64,000 nucleotides of DNA from Apodemus sylvaticus (GCF_947179515.1 NC_067481.1:22150593-22214592), one strand, 5' to 3'; positions 11,648 through 23,334 are shown, numbered from the stretch's first letter. Numbers and translations are program-made. Notes: a model not told the origin generated them from the sequence alone.

Positions 11648-11862
11648 GGAGGCCAGTGTGATGGATCAGTGGGTAAAGGTGCTTGCCACCAAGGCTGAGG
11701 ACCCAGGTTTGATTGCCAGGACCCCAAACGGTGCTCGGAGAGAACAGGAGAGAACAGGAGAGAACAGACTCTGTCCTCTGACTGCCACACGTATGCCATG
11801 GCACACATGCAACACACACACAGCATACAAAAGAAATAAACAATCAAAATCTAAGATGGTTC
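11648..11862 (+). mobile_element. B3 SINE with internal decamer triplication
   Basis: Typical B3 (GTAAAGGTGCTTGCCACCAA ... CTCTGACTGCCACACG), with AGAGAACAGG repeated three times inside it. Confidence 0.75.
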
Positions 11863-12769
11863 CTGTCCTTTCCCCCCCCCACCCCCGACCTCCTCCCAAG
11901 TAGGATCTCACTTTGAACCTGGCAGTTCTTAATGGTGCCCTTGCCACTGAGAAAGCACGAGGCTTCATGTTCTAACTGTTCTCAACTTAGGCAGCTGAGA
12001 CCCTTCGGTGGCAGAGATTGTGGGTCTCCGTTTGCTTGTTTTTCTTGGGAGCTTTACTGGAAACAAAATGCGATTGCGTACTAGCTGCAGAGGGGAAGTT
12101 GGCGAGAACTCCCAGCGTTCTGTTTGGTCTGTCTGAAGCAGCTGACCTTTTGGAAGGAAATCGCTGCTCTTTGCTTCTTCCTGTAACTTCGCAGCCAGTG
12201 AACGGTGAACCGGTGTAGACAGAGTTCTGCCTCTAGCCGGGCTGCCCAAGGCACAAGCCGTTAGAAGCAGGAGCCCCTGCACGGGCCCGCCCTGGTCACG
12301 GTGCCGAGCTGTGTTTACGTGCATTAGTCGCTGCATAGTGAAGGAAGATCTGTTTCCAGAAAAGCAGTTTAGGCAAAAGTGATTCCGTTTGATGCCAGGG
12401 TCCCAGTGCTAGAAAAGTAGCGAAGGTGGACAGCTTACGTCTCAACTCATTTCTTTATCAGTGTCCTGGTAACAACAGTGATTCTTCTACCTGGATAAAC
12501 GGGGGTTCCCCCCCCCCCGTAACCATTTTTTTCTGTCAAGAAAACATTTTAATTTTCTAAGCAAGAAGCTTTTTTCAAATACCATGTCCATGACCCAGAG
12601 TAAAAATGGATAATTCGTGTAAATGTGCGCAACACAGCAACCTGAAAGCGACTCCGGCTCCGTAGGTAGGTGTGCTTCTCCAGTGTGTTCTCCGGCTGGT
12701 TCCTAGCTTGACTGTTGGGGGCCAAGACTGTGGAAGGGGAGTAAATGGACATAAGTGATATAAGGTGTG

Positions 12770-12865
12770 CTCTTGTAGTGCTAACACTTAGACTGAGGCA
12801 GGAGGACAGCCTGGACTATGTAGTTACTTCCAGCCCAGCCTGGACTACACATAGGTTCTTGGTGC
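12770..12865 (+). mobile_element. B1-like fragment
   Basis: CTGAGGCAGGAGGACAGCCT and GCCCAGCCTGGACTACA. Confidence 0.45.
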
Positions 12866-13071
12866 AAAGTTGATACGAACCAAGAAGACCTGTTTCTGCC
12901 AGTTCCATCAGCCTTTGAGTAGGAGCTAAGTCAGGAGCTAACAGCTGAGGTTTTCTGTTACCTCATCTTCTCCCAACAGCTTTCCAGAGGCCTTGACTTG
13001 TTGTTCTTCACTATCCAGGGCTGTCATGCTGGCCAGATGTGCACAGGTGTGTAATTCATGTGCTAGAAGTG

Positions 13072-13075
<4 letters not shown>

Positions 13076-13104
<29 letters not shown>
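13076..13104. repeat. (GT)n microsatellite
   Basis: About 14 units. Confidence 0.97.
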
Positions 13105-13106
<2 letters not shown>

Positions 13107-13437
13107 GGAATTGTTGTGCTGTTCTGAATGTTTTTCTGTGTTTCTTGTTCTACCTACAGTTGCTGTAAGTTCTTTGGTCATGCCAAGGGTGAAAGGGAGC
13201 TGACGGGACATATAAATAGACATCGGTTCTACAATCATCATAGCTGTTAGTAATCTTGACCCACTACTTGAAAACATATTAAGTTGCTAAGTATCTGAAA
13301 GTGATAGGCTTGCAGTCCTTTAAAGAAATGTTATGACTAAAGTTCTACTATGTCATGTCCTGCTTTAGTGAAGGATCTCATCAGTAATGCAGTGTTGGGA
13401 AATACTCTCTACGTCTGTAAAAAAAAAACAACTAATA

Positions 13438-13439
<2 letters not shown>

Positions 13440-13472
<33 letters not shown>
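13440..13472. repeat. (GT)n microsatellite
   Basis: About 16 units at the 5' edge of a B3. Confidence 0.97.
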
Positions 13473-13473
<1 letters not shown>

Positions 13474-13479
13474 ATGGTT

Positions 13480-13664
13480 ATATGTGCACACATATACACA
13501 TATGTGTAGGGGCATGAGTGAGTGGGAGGCCAGAAGGTGCTAGATTCCTCTAAAATAGAGTTACAGGTGTTTGCCCAGCTCATTACATGGGGTCTGGGAT
13601 CTGAACTCTGATCCTCACTGCTACACACCGAACTCTTTTAACCACTGAACCCCTTTCTCTAGCT
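13480..13664 (-). mobile_element. B3 SINE
   Basis: GAGTTACAGGTGTTTGCCCA, GGGATCTGAACTCTGATCCT and CCACTGAACCCCTTT. Confidence 0.65.
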
Positions 13665-13669
13665 CCTTT

Positions 13670-13790
13670 CTGTGCTTTTTGAGTCTGTCATGGGGACTCA
13701 CTATGTGGCTCAGAGTGGACTTGAACTTGGGATCCAGTCACCTGAGACTTCCAAGTGCTGGTATTCCAGCCTGTGCTAACCTCCCTGACT
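13670..13790 (-). mobile_element. Diverged B1-like SINE
   Basis: CTCACTATGTGGCTCAGAGT and TTCCAAGTGCTGGTATTCCA. Confidence 0.55.
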
Positions 13791-14961
13791 CTTCTACTTG
13801 GTATCCATGGGATGGTCATCAATAGAGTGTCCAATGTTACTAATTTTATATTTCAAGTGTTATATTTTGAAAAGCTTGTTAAGTTTGTGATATGGAGGTT
13901 GGGAATCATGCCTACAGCCTCACTCATGCTAAGACCACACTCCTAAGTTCTCAAGTTTTAGACACAATTTAATAACTGCAAAAAAAGATCAGAATACCAT
14001 TGCCTAAGGTAACAGGTGCTTACATTCTTCAGACCTTTCTCGGATTTTACTTCAATGGCCTTTTATGCACTCTTTCCTTCAACACACTTTTACTACATTC
14101 TTTTCTTAATTCTCAAAGATGCAGTTGAGTGGAGTTTGTAATTCAGTGTGGTTGCTTCTCTGTGTGATTTAGATGGCTTTGTGTCACTCCGCAGGTTAAT
14201 GCGCGACAGCTTTCCCATTCCCCTATCTTATGTTATTTCCAGTTTCTCCCATAATGTCTCTTACTGTTTAGCTAGAGGTTGTCCTTAAGAGTTGACCTAG
14301 AACAAAACACTCTTCAAAGCAAATTTTCGCTAAGTGGAAACAGGACTGCAATTCTCAATGGGAAAAGAGAGGCCGTGAATTTTAACGAAGAAAATATTGA
14401 GAACATGTTTCTTGTTTTCTGTAACGCAGATGCCATTATTTATGGACTTGCAGCCATCTGGAAAGTGGTACAGTGGTGATCCTCCTCTAATGGCTGTTCA
14501 AGTCGCTTGTTAGGCTGGGGCTTGGAGACGGTAATGCGCAGGTCAGGATGCTGCATCCTCCTGCCCACAACACACAGCCAAAGAAGGCCAGACTTTCGGT
14601 GCTGCTCGGAACCAGTTCCAGAGGAGACACCAGTTGCTAGTTTAGTGTCCTGGCTTTCCTCTTTTGAAATGTTTGCTCTTAATTCTGACTTTGAAAATAA
14701 GTAAGTTATTGACCCGGGAAGTTGAGAGAACAGAACAATGATCCCCAGACAGACTTCACCAACTGTGAGCAGTTGCCACATCTGTGTTATCCCTCCCACA
14801 CACGCCACGCTTCCCTTCTGTTGATGGTGAAGATGAGGACTTCAAGACCTCTTCGCCTCAGAGGCTGGAGTCCGTGCACCAAGAACTAGGGCATCTCCTA
14901 GCACAACCTCACCACGTGTCACTCCCTAAAAATTCAGCGCTGACTCGAGGACTGGGAACGT

Positions 14962-15160
14962 GCCCTTGATGGCTAGTAAAGCAGTTGCCTCGCATGTACA
15001 AGACCGTGGGTCCGGACCTCAGCACTGCATAGACAACGTGTGGCAACCCACACCTGTAATCCCAACACTCAGGAGGTAAAGGGAGGAGGATCAGAAGTTC
15101 AAGGCCATCCTGTTCTCTACAGTCAATATAAGGCCACCCAAGATACAATAATACCAAATA
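14962..15160 (+). mobile_element. B4 SINE
   Basis: An ID-like half (GTTGCCTCGCATGTACAAGA) followed by a B1-like half (ACACCTGTAATCCCAACACT). Confidence 0.7.
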
Positions 15161-15244
15161 TATAGGCCATATTAACTTTCCTTAATTATCTCAATAATGT
15201 CTTTTAATGATCTGTTTCTGCTTAAAAACAAAGAAACAAAGATT

Positions 15245-15247
<3 letters not shown>

Positions 15248-15343
<96 letters not shown>
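15248..15343. repeat. (TC)n-(TG)n compound microsatellite
   Basis: About 19 TC units run directly into about 29 TG units with one interruption. Confidence 0.98.
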
Positions 15344-15478
15344 AGGGAATCCCGAAAACTGAGATCAAAGGACAACCGGCAAGAGCTGGTTCTCTCACCA
15401 CGTGGGTCCTGGGGTTTGAACTCAGGTCATCAGGCCTAGGCTGCAGTCGTGTTACCTGCTGAGCCGTCTCTCCACCCA
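15344..15478 (-). mobile_element. B3 SINE end fragment
   Basis: TCCTGGGGTTTGAACTCAGG and CTGAGCCGTCTCTCCACCC. Confidence 0.65.
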
Positions 15479-16238
15479 TCCATAAATCCACCCCGTGATT
15501 CTGCTTCTGATGTGCTCTTGACAGTTATATCTCTGTACACATGTCTGCTGGGTTTTTTTTGCTTTGTTTTGTTTTTTCGTAAACCAATTCTTCTTTGTTC
15601 GGTTTTTTTGTTTGTTCTTTGCTTTGCCGTTCCTTAGAGTTAACAGATTCCGTTTGGGAGAACTTGTCCCATTCTTGGCTGTTTCTTCTTCCTAAGGTGG
15701 ACGGTGCAGTGGCCGTCTTTATCTCCAGCAGAGCAGCCCCCAACGCTGCGTCCTGTTTCTTAGCTGGGGAGTCTTGAAGAAACAGCAGGTTTCATGCGTG
15801 TTCTGTCATCCTTGTGGCGGGGGCCATGCTGAGGGTCTCTGTTGTTCCAGCGGCCATGAGCGGCAGGCAGGGGTGGGCGCTGGTGCTTGTTTCTTCACCA
15901 TTCCTTGTGAGTCTCCTCGTGAGTCACCTCGGCATGTCGGGTCTGAAAATGGGTAATGCCGCTCTGCCCTGTGCTTGGGGTTGTCGTGTCCTCCGTTAGA
16001 GTGTCAGCCACCAGACCACCTACCCATGGGCCTTTGCCTTTCTTTGTTTGTTTTCGAGGTTCAGGGAATCAGTGGCAGGGTCTTGTGCCCTCTAGACCAG
16101 AGCTCTGCCAGTGCTGTGTCTTTAGCTCCTTCTCATTCTGTGAATAGTAAGAAGTATGCGAGGGCAAGAACATCCTGTTCCCAGAGACTGGCATCATCCA
16201 TGGCTTTAGCAGCTTTGATGTTCCTTGTCTGAGTCTAC

Positions 16239-16241
<3 letters not shown>

Positions 16242-16281
<40 letters not shown>

Positions 16282-16380
16282 TCTGCGTCTTTGTGTCTGT
16301 GTGTGTGTCTCTTTATGTGTGTGCGTGTCTGTGTGTATCTGTGTGTGTCCGAGAGCATGAGTGTATATGTGCACATGTGT
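16242..16380. repeat. (TG)n-rich array
   Basis: A pure TG core to 16273, then interrupted TG/TCTG repeats. Confidence 0.95.
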
Positions 16381-16850
16381 ATAGAGGTCAGAGGCCAGAG
16401 GTCAGGGGTCAGTGTCAGTGCCTTCCTCAGTTGCTCTGCAGCAGCCGTTCTCAACCTGTTTGGGGGTTGAATGACCCTTTCACAGGGGTCACATAAGACC
16501 ATCAGAAAACACAGATATTTATATTACAGTTCATAACAGTAGCAAAATTACAGCTGTGAAATAGCAATGAACATAGTTTTATGATTGAGGGGATTCACCA
16601 CAGCATGAGGAGCCAACCGTATTAAAGGGTCACAGCGTCAGGAAGGTTGAGGCTGGGTATCTCAGCAAACCTGGAGCTTGCTAACTGCACTACGGTGGCC
16701 AGCGAGCTCCAGCGATCCTCCTGCACGTCTTCCCAGAACTGGAATCACAAGTGCCTGCTGTTCTTTAGCATGGGTCCTGGGGATTGAACTCAGATCCTAA
16801 AGTTGGCACAGGGAGTGCTTTGCCAACCAGGAGCCATCTCCCCAGACCAG
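16381..16850 (-). mobile_element. B4 SINE split by a hAT element
   Basis: B4-like sequence at about 16381-16440 resumes at about 16656 and ends GAGCCATCTCCCCAGACC. The interruption is the hAT copy at 16441-16655. Confidence 0.5.
16441..16655. mobile_element. URR1-like hAT-Charlie DNA transposon, non-autonomous
   Basis: Terminal GTTCTCAACCTG pairs with a terminal AGGTTGAG. The body has GGTCACATAAGACCATC, TTCATAACAGTAGCAAAATT and GTATTAAAGGGTCAC, shared with the second copy at 22078. No transposase frame is present. Confidence 0.75.
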
Positions 16851-17809
16851 ACTGATTTATTTTTCAGTGTGTGCATGTTTTAACATAACCATGGGTGTAT
16901 TTAGGGGAGAAGTTTAAATACGTGAGAACCCACTGATGTGTGCCTGCTCTCTGCACTCAGCAAGTAGCCACCCTGCCCCACCCCCACGCGCCCTTTTACC
17001 TCGTCCTCCTGTTCTTTACCTCTCCTCTTCCCAAAGCAACCCAAGGTGACTGACTGTGACGTGAACATTTATGACTGACTGCCTTCCCAGAATGTCATTA
17101 TCTGTGTTGCCCAGGCAAATTTTTCCTTTTTAGTTTCTTTGTGGGCCAAACACTTTCACTCCTGTTCCCTTCCCCTGTGCTTATGATTTTTTTCTCCCCT
17201 AAAAGAGAATCTACTTTTTGGTAGCTTATAAGCTAGTGGTTAGGTTGTTTTGTTTTGTTTTTTTAAAGGGCAGATGGTGCTGGTATTGACCTACTTTTAG
17301 ATGTGGTCATTTTACTCTAACCTTGCTCCGTGTCAGGCCAGTGTAAACACAGTCTTAATCTTCTATCATTGCATTTAATATTTTCTTCCTCTCAAAGTCC
17401 TTGTATTCGGTGACCACTCCACACAGTAAAAATGTTGTCATCAACAGCGAGACCATGGACATGACCAGAGATCTGGCCCCTTACCCTGCTCCCAGGGTCC
17501 CTCGGTCCGCAGCCAGTGCCGGGAGGTTTAACAGTTTGCAGTGCGGGCACCTCGCCCGGAACTTTTCAGATCAGAACCAATGTTTATCCATTGAGTCCAT
17601 CTGCCAACTGTCTTTAGCCTTTGCTGAAACCAGAGTCTCCCAATCCTGGGTTTCTCCATCTATTTTCTCCTTTCTCTTTAAATTTTGAAGTGTGACAACA
17701 TGTGCAAAAGTAGAGAGGGTGACATGACAACTCAGCACAAGTTCTCAGAACACGGGCAGTGCTGGGCAGTGGCAACAGGGCAGAGCACAGTCAAGGCCTC
17801 TTGGCATTG

Positions 17810-17866
17810 AGAGATGGGGTCATCTTGGTACTGGGATTAAGGGCGTGTGCCACCAGGCCTAGCTTT
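17810..17866 (-). mobile_element. B1 SINE fragment
   Basis: TACTGGGATTAAGGGCGTGT and CCACCAGGCCTAGC. Confidence 0.6.
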
Positions 17867-17937
17867 TGTCTCTTTTTCGGTTATTGCTTTATTGAGATAG
17901 AATCACGTGTTATGAAATTCACCTTTTTATTTTGTTT

Positions 17938-17939
<2 letters not shown>

Positions 17940-17984
<45 letters not shown>

Positions 17985-18008
17985 TTGTGTGTGGTGTGTG
18001 TGTGTGTT

Positions 18009-18041
<33 letters not shown>

Positions 18042-18044
18042 GTG
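17940..18044. repeat. (TG)n-rich array, 105 bp
   Basis: TG repeat with regular TTTG interruptions. Confidence 0.98.
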
Positions 18045-18176
18045 TACCATGGCATACTTGTGGAGAACAGCTATTGGGTGTTTGCTCTTCATTTCACTAT
18101 GGCTCTCAGGGGTCAAACTCAGGTCATCAGATTTGACTGACAAGTGCTTTTACCTGAGAGCCATTTCCCTGGCCCC
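18045..18176 (-). mobile_element. B3 SINE end fragment
   Basis: GGGGTCAAACTCAGGTCATC and GAGCCATTTCCCTGGCCCC. Confidence 0.65.
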
Positions 18177-18515
18177 ATCAACATTCTAAGATGTCCAGAA
18201 TTCAGTCTCCTGGGTGTTGTAGACCATTACCACTGTCTAGCCCTAATGCGTTTTCCTCGCTTCCTCCCTTCCCCAAAAGTTCAATCTCACTATTTTCTGT
18301 CGCTCTGATTTTGCCTATTGTGGAATGACAGTATAGTTGGGGGGCAGGGAGCATGTGAGCCTAAGCTATCCTCATGCCCCCTTTGTCCTCCACAGTTTTC
18401 AGTGTCCTCCTTCTGAGTTGGGAGAACAGACTCACAGTGCCTCTGCCCCACCCTGCCATAGGTTCGTGTCTATAATAAGTCCTTGTGTCAGCGAAATTAA
18501 GAAATAGAAGTATCT

Positions 18516-18640
18516 GGGACTGGAGAGATGGCTACCCCATCTCTCAGCAGTTAAGAACACTGGCTGCTCTTCCACAGGTCCTGAGTTCAAGTCCCAGCAA
18601 CCCCAGGGTGGCTCATAGCCATCTATAATATGATTTATAC
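18516..18640 (+). mobile_element. B2 SINE, truncated
   Basis: GGACTGGAGAGATGGCT, then CAGCAGTTAAGAACACTGGC and CCTGAGTTCAAGTCCCAGC. A (GGAA)n run follows. Confidence 0.85.
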
Positions 18641-18691
18641 ATTAAGAAAGGAAGGAAGGAAGGAGGGAGGGGTAAGGGAGGGAGAGTATCA

Positions 18692-18858
18692 GGACCAGAA
18701 AAATGTCTCAATGGAGAATGGGAATTGCCACCAAGCGTGACAACCTGAGTTCGATCCCTGCACACACCTAATAGAAGCACAAACCCCTCCAAGTTATTCT
18801 CTGACTGCCAGGGCATGCTGTGGAGCGTGCACACAAACGCAATAAAAATAAGAAAAAG
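18692..18858 (+). mobile_element. B3 SINE
   Basis: TTGCCACCAAGCGTGACAAC, GAGTTCGATCCCTGCAC and an A-rich end. Confidence 0.7.
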
Positions 18859-19109
18859 AATGCCTTATTTTTAAAGGAAGGTAAATTTTATCCTGTGGAA
18901 CATTGGTTAAACAGAAGGATAGCAAGGGCTGGCCATCAGTCAGAGAATTGCCTTTGGAAAAGCGTGTTGGTTGGGTTAAGATGGAGGTGAGGGCAAGGAG
19001 GTCCTGTGTGTAAGTATGCAAGAATCGTTCGCCTTCTCAGGGACTGACCACACTCAGGTGCTGTGTAACATACTAACACATATGTATAACCCATGTTTAT
19101 CACACCCTA

Positions 19110-19195
19110 CACACAGGCAGCCTGTTATTCCCTTCATTTAGTACGTTTGAAGCCGGAGACACAGAGAAGTTAAGAGGGCAGGTCTTTTGGAAAAC
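19110..19195 (+). mobile_element. MIR-like fragment
   Basis: GGAGACACAGAGAAGTTAAG resembles the conserved MIR core. Confidence 0.4.
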
Positions 19196-19255
19196 TGTAA
19201 GTAGCTGAGCTCAGAGTGGTCTTCAGAACATTAACCTCACTTTCTACTTGAATTC

Positions 19256-19345
19256 TACTGAGGATGTAGCCTAGCGTTGAGGGGCTTACCTGGCATACAC
19301 GAGGCCCTAGGTTCGAGCTCTGCTGCCACCCAGAAAAGAAAACCT
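19256..19345 (+). mobile_element. ID-like SINE
   Basis: GAGGATGTAGCCTAGCGTTG and CCCTAGGTTCGAGCTC, with an A-rich tail. Confidence 0.6.
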
Positions 19346-19582
19346 CAGCAATCATAGAAGCTCTGAATAATAAAAGCTAACCGGGCAAACCGTATCTCTC
19401 TGTGAGTGTTTTAAACCCGTGTCTCTCCTCAAGCCAGAATTTGTTCAGCCTACTGGCAGAGTTTCCCTGGAAGCTTCCAGCAAGAGAGCCTGCTTTCCGC
19501 CAGGGAAGTTACAGCACAACAGTCTCTGGTGTTCTGAAAACCTTCAGAATAATGGTTCTGTTTGCAAACATTTATGTTTTGG

Positions 19583-19775
19583 CCTGGGAGTGTACCTCGG
19601 TTGGCAGAGCTCTGGATCACGGCCACAAATTGATCCCCAGCTCAGGAGTAACAGGACACACCTATAATCTCAGTACACAGGAGGTGGAGCAGAACGATCT
19701 GGCTTTGAACTACATAATGAATCCAGTGCCAGAGGCATGCCTGGGCTACCCAGAGCTGACCTAAATATATTTGTT
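19583..19775 (+). mobile_element. B4 SINE
   Basis: An ID-like head (GTACCTCGGTTGGCAGAGCT) and a B1-like half (ACACCTATAATCTCAGTACA). Confidence 0.65.
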
Positions 19776-21100
19776 AAAGAAAAAGTTTCTGATAGAATGT
19801 TAGCTATTGATACAAACTAACACCTGTCGCCTGCATAGTAGGAGGCGTCCCTTCCCATGGTTTCTAATAAGCCTGTGGCATTGTCAGCAATTACACATTG
19901 AGGTTTTTATAAACAGATTCCCTTGGCCCTTATTTAACCTTCTCCACCCTTGCATTGGTCTAGGTGTTCTGGGTCAGCATAGGTGCTGGGTGTGTTTAGC
20001 TGGTATAGCACTCTGTGTCCAGGCTGAGCTGTTGTGGCTTGCTCTGGAAGGCTGTGAACCCCACAAGTGTGCCTGCACAGAGCTCGGCTGACTGTCAACG
20101 CTGTCCTAAAAATACGACGGTGAATCCATTTCCCAGTGTTTTGAGCGGCCCCTGTGATGATGATTTACCAGCGATACAAACCACTTCCCTTGTCAGAATG
20201 TCACGAACTGAAAACGGAGCTGCCAGGTCACTAAGCAGAGAGGAGCATGCGCGGGGTAGGCTGTCTCTGTGCGGCCAGGCGGGGAGCAGTTGGTGGCTAG
20301 CTAGACCGTAGGTACAGGGACGGGGGCCCTGCTGGCACCTGTGTGCTTTCCTGGTGAGTGTGGAGAGTTCCTACAGGCATGGGAGAGAAGCACTAACTAG
20401 GCCGTAGGTCTTGTGCATTTAAACTGATGAGGAGTAGGAATGGGTTTTTGTCTGGAGTGAGTTATTTAGCATTTAGAAGCGGAGGCAGGGAACTATAATG
20501 GGTACACGGGAACCTTCATAAGTCTATGTGGATAAAGCCCACAGTTTAAAAGTAAAACAAGCATACTGTACTATTTAGTGTGGGACACACACACACAAAC
20601 ACACACACATATAATTTTAACTGACACAGACTTTTCACATCTTAGAACAGGCATGCTCCCCCATATAGTGTGCGATGTCCAGATAGCCTTAATTGTCACA
20701 TCTGTCACTCAGCATTTATCACATGTTTGTGCTGGGAGTGTTCAGATTCCTTCTTCTCCTCTTGACAGATAGTGAGCAAAATCCTCTCTGGTGCTCTATT
20801 TTCTGTTCCTATTAAAGCACTTTTATGTTGTGAAACTATGCTGCATTTATCAAAATAAGGCAATTACCACTTTGTATTTACCAGCTAATACCCTTCAAGT
20901 AGTGTGCTATTTAAAAAAAAATACCATGACACACTCAGAATTGGAAACATAAAAACATTCTGACAAATTCTCAGAGCTCAGCATTCTACTCTTTAATAAA
21001 AACTAAGAACAAATGTGAAACCTAAAACCCGCATCGCCTTTATTCCGTGCAGCTCCGTCTAGTTCTTCTGTTTCTGCAGTATTGTTTTTACATCTTTTGA

Positions 21101-21243
21101 AGCCGGGCACACCTTTACTACCAACACTCAGGATGTAAAGACAGGTGGATTTTTGTGAGTTCAAGGTTAGCTGGTCTACATGTTAAGTTGCTGACCAACC
21201 ATGGCTACTGAATGAGATTCTGTCTCAAAAAACAAAAACAAAG
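21101..21243 (+). mobile_element. B1 SINE
   Basis: GCCGGGCACACCTTTACTAC to GATTCTGTCTCAAAAAAC, diverged. Confidence 0.75.
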
Positions 21244-21249
21244 GCATTT

Positions 21250-21267
21250 GTTTTGATTTTTGGAGAC

Positions 21268-21328
<61 letters not shown>

Positions 21329-21418
21329 CATCTCGTAAACCCAGACTGGCCTTAAACCTTGGCCTGTTTACCAAGTGCTGGGATTGCAGGTGCATGCCAC
21401 CACATCACCACATTGAGC

Positions 21419-21420
<2 letters not shown>
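21250..21420 (-). mobile_element. B1 SINE interrupted by (AG)n
   Basis: TTTTTGGAGACAGACAG, then a 55-bp AG run, then CCAGACTGGCCTTAAACCTT and AGTGCTGGGATTGCAGG. Confidence 0.7.
21272..21326. repeat. (AG)n microsatellite, 55 bp
   Basis: Uninterrupted AG. It is complementary to the TC tract 96 nt downstream. Confidence 0.98.

Positions 21421-21422
<2 letters not shown>

Positions 21423-21482
<60 letters not shown>
21423..21482. repeat. (TC)n microsatellite, 60 bp
   Basis: Uninterrupted TC. It is the inverted complement of the AG tract at 21272. Confidence 0.98.
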
Positions 21483-21484
<2 letters not shown>

Positions 21485-21486
<2 letters not shown>

Positions 21487-21590
21487 TTTACTTTATGTAT
21501 TTGATGGCTGTGAGCCATCATGTGGTTGCTGGGAATTTGAATTCAAGACCTCTGCTCGCTCAGTTGGCCCCGGCTCGCTCCAGCTTAGAT
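21485..21590 (-). mobile_element. B2 SINE variant with GCTCGCTCCAGC end
   Basis: GGCTGTGAGCCATCATGTGG and TTTGAATTCAAGACCTCTG, followed by GCTCGCTCAGTTGG. The end matches the plus-strand variant near 57551. Confidence 0.7.
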
Positions 21591-21601
21591 TTATTTATTG
21601 G

Positions 21602-21604
<3 letters not shown>

Positions 21605-21633
<29 letters not shown>

Positions 21634-21646
21634 GTTATTGTTATTT
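21605..21646. repeat. (TTA)n microsatellite
   Basis: About 12 units, grown from the A-rich tail of the neighbouring minus-strand B2. Confidence 0.9.
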
Positions 21647-21802
21647 CTAAGTATACTGTAGCTGTCTTCAGACACACCAGAAGAGGGCGTTGGATCTCAT
21701 TACGGATGGTTGTGAGCCACCATGTGGTTGCTGGGGATTGAACTCAGAACCTTCAGAAGAGAGCAGTCAGTGCTCTTAACCGCTGAGCCATCTCTCCAGC
21801 CC
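21645..21802 (-). mobile_element. B2 SINE
   Basis: CTTCAGACACACCAGAAGAG to GAGCCATCTCTCCAGCCC, nearly full-length. Confidence 0.95.
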
Positions 21803-21832
21803 AAGCTGTTTCCTCTCTTAGAACAGTAATAG

Positions 21833-21968
21833 GGCCAGGCGATGGTGGCACACACCTGTAATCCCAGCACTCTGGGAGGCAGAGGCAGGCGGATTTCTGT
21901 GTTTGAGGCCAGTCTGGTCTACAGAGTAAGTTTTAGGACAGCCAGGGCTACACAGAGAAACCCTGTCT

Positions 21969-22000
<32 letters not shown>
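21833..22000 (+). mobile_element. B1 SINE with long A-tail
   Basis: GGCCAGGCGATGGTGGCACA to CCCTGTCTC, then about 30 A. Confidence 0.95.
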
Positions 22001-22077
22001 CAATAATAAACTCCCGAAATATCCTTGGCCAACCGAACATGTGAAAGATTTGTGTATTTGCTCATTTAGCATATAGG

Positions 22078-22290
22078 TTCTCTACCTGTGTAGGTCACAA
22101 CCCTTCGGTGGGTTGAATGACCTTTTCACAGGGTCATCTAAGACCATCGCAAAACAGATATTTACATCACGGTTCATAACAGCAAAATTACAGTTATGAA
22201 GTAGCAATGAAATAATTTTATAGTTGGGGGTCACCACAGCATGAGGAATTGTATTAAAGGGTCGTAGCATTAGGAAGGCTGAGAACCACA
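22078..22290. mobile_element. URR1-like hAT-Charlie element, second copy
   Basis: Shares ATTTACATCACGGTTCATAA, CAGTTATGAAGTAGCAATGA and GTATTAAAGGGTCGTAGCAT with 16441-16655. The end is GGCTGAGAACCACAG. Confidence 0.8.
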
Positions 22291-22629
22291 GATTAAGCAA
22301 ATATTTGTTTCCTGCTCTCTGTCCTGACCTGCTACACATGCACTTTGGGGTCATGGCAGTAAGACATGTCCTCTTCTATTGGGGTTCAGTAGGAGAAGAT
22401 AAATTAAGACAAAAGGAAACTAGTCAGAAAAATTAAGACAAAAAAACAAAAACAAAAACAAAAAACAAAAACTAGACAGGCCTGTGCAATGAAAGAGAGA
22501 TCACCCACACGGGGAGTCCTGCAAGCTATACAGTTGTAGTTGATGTAGATGATTTAAGATGTTTCATTCTACACCGTAGAATTTCATACTGATGTTACGT
22601 TCTGTAATAACTTTGAAAAGAGATGATTT

Positions 22630-22878
22630 GGAGCTGGAGAGATGGCTCGGCTGTTAAGAGCACTGGCTGCCTTTCCAGAGGACCTGGGTTGGGTTCCCAG
22701 CAACCACATGGCAGCTCACAGCCATCTGTGACTCCAGTTCCATGAGATCTGACGCCCTCTTCTGGCTGGTCTCCACGGGCACTGCACACATGTGGTCCAC
22801 AGACCTACATGCAGGCAAACACCCACACATATTAAACAAACAAACAAACAAATAAATAAATAAGAAAAAATATATATC
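22630..22878 (+). mobile_element. B3/B2 SINE, full-length
   Basis: GGAGCTGGAGAGATGGCTCG, GGGTTCCCAGCAACCACATG and a tail of AAAC/AAAT repeats. Confidence 0.9.
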
Positions 22879-23334
22879 TTAAAAAGGAAAGAGCTACCAT
22901 GTTCAATTTTGTTTGTTCGCACTTGTTTAAGCAGCAACAACAGACTAGTACTGCCTATCTGCCAGGCACCTATGTAGGTAAAGTCATTGTATGTTTAGGA
23001 TAACTTCCCCTTCCTTAGTAAAGACGATGCATGCCAGACAGTGGCGAGTGGAGGAGAGCGCTATTTTATGCCAGTGGATTGGGAAGAGGCTTGGAACTTT
23101 CCCTCCATGTTCCTTCTTTTGTCTTGGGTCGGTTCAGCGGGTAAATTTGCAGACACAAGAGATTTTGGTGTCTGTTGGAATCACTCAAATTTTCATTAAG
23201 GGAGGTACAGTGAGGACCTACTTCCATCTTGTTCTAGGGCTGAGTGTGTGGGTGTGCATATGTGGATCTGAGTGTGTGTGTGTGTGTGTGTATACCCTTA
23301 TGAAGGCTTGAGCTATTTACTTTTTAATTTTATT

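Larger units (their letters stand above)
17880..18345. mobile_element. Old L1 (L1M-like) fragment split by microsatellite and B3
   Basis: Left part TTTATTGAGATAGAATCACG ... AAATTCACC. Right part has TTTTGCCTATTGTGGA and neighbours, about 18240-18345. A TG array and a B3 lie between. Confidence 0.5.
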
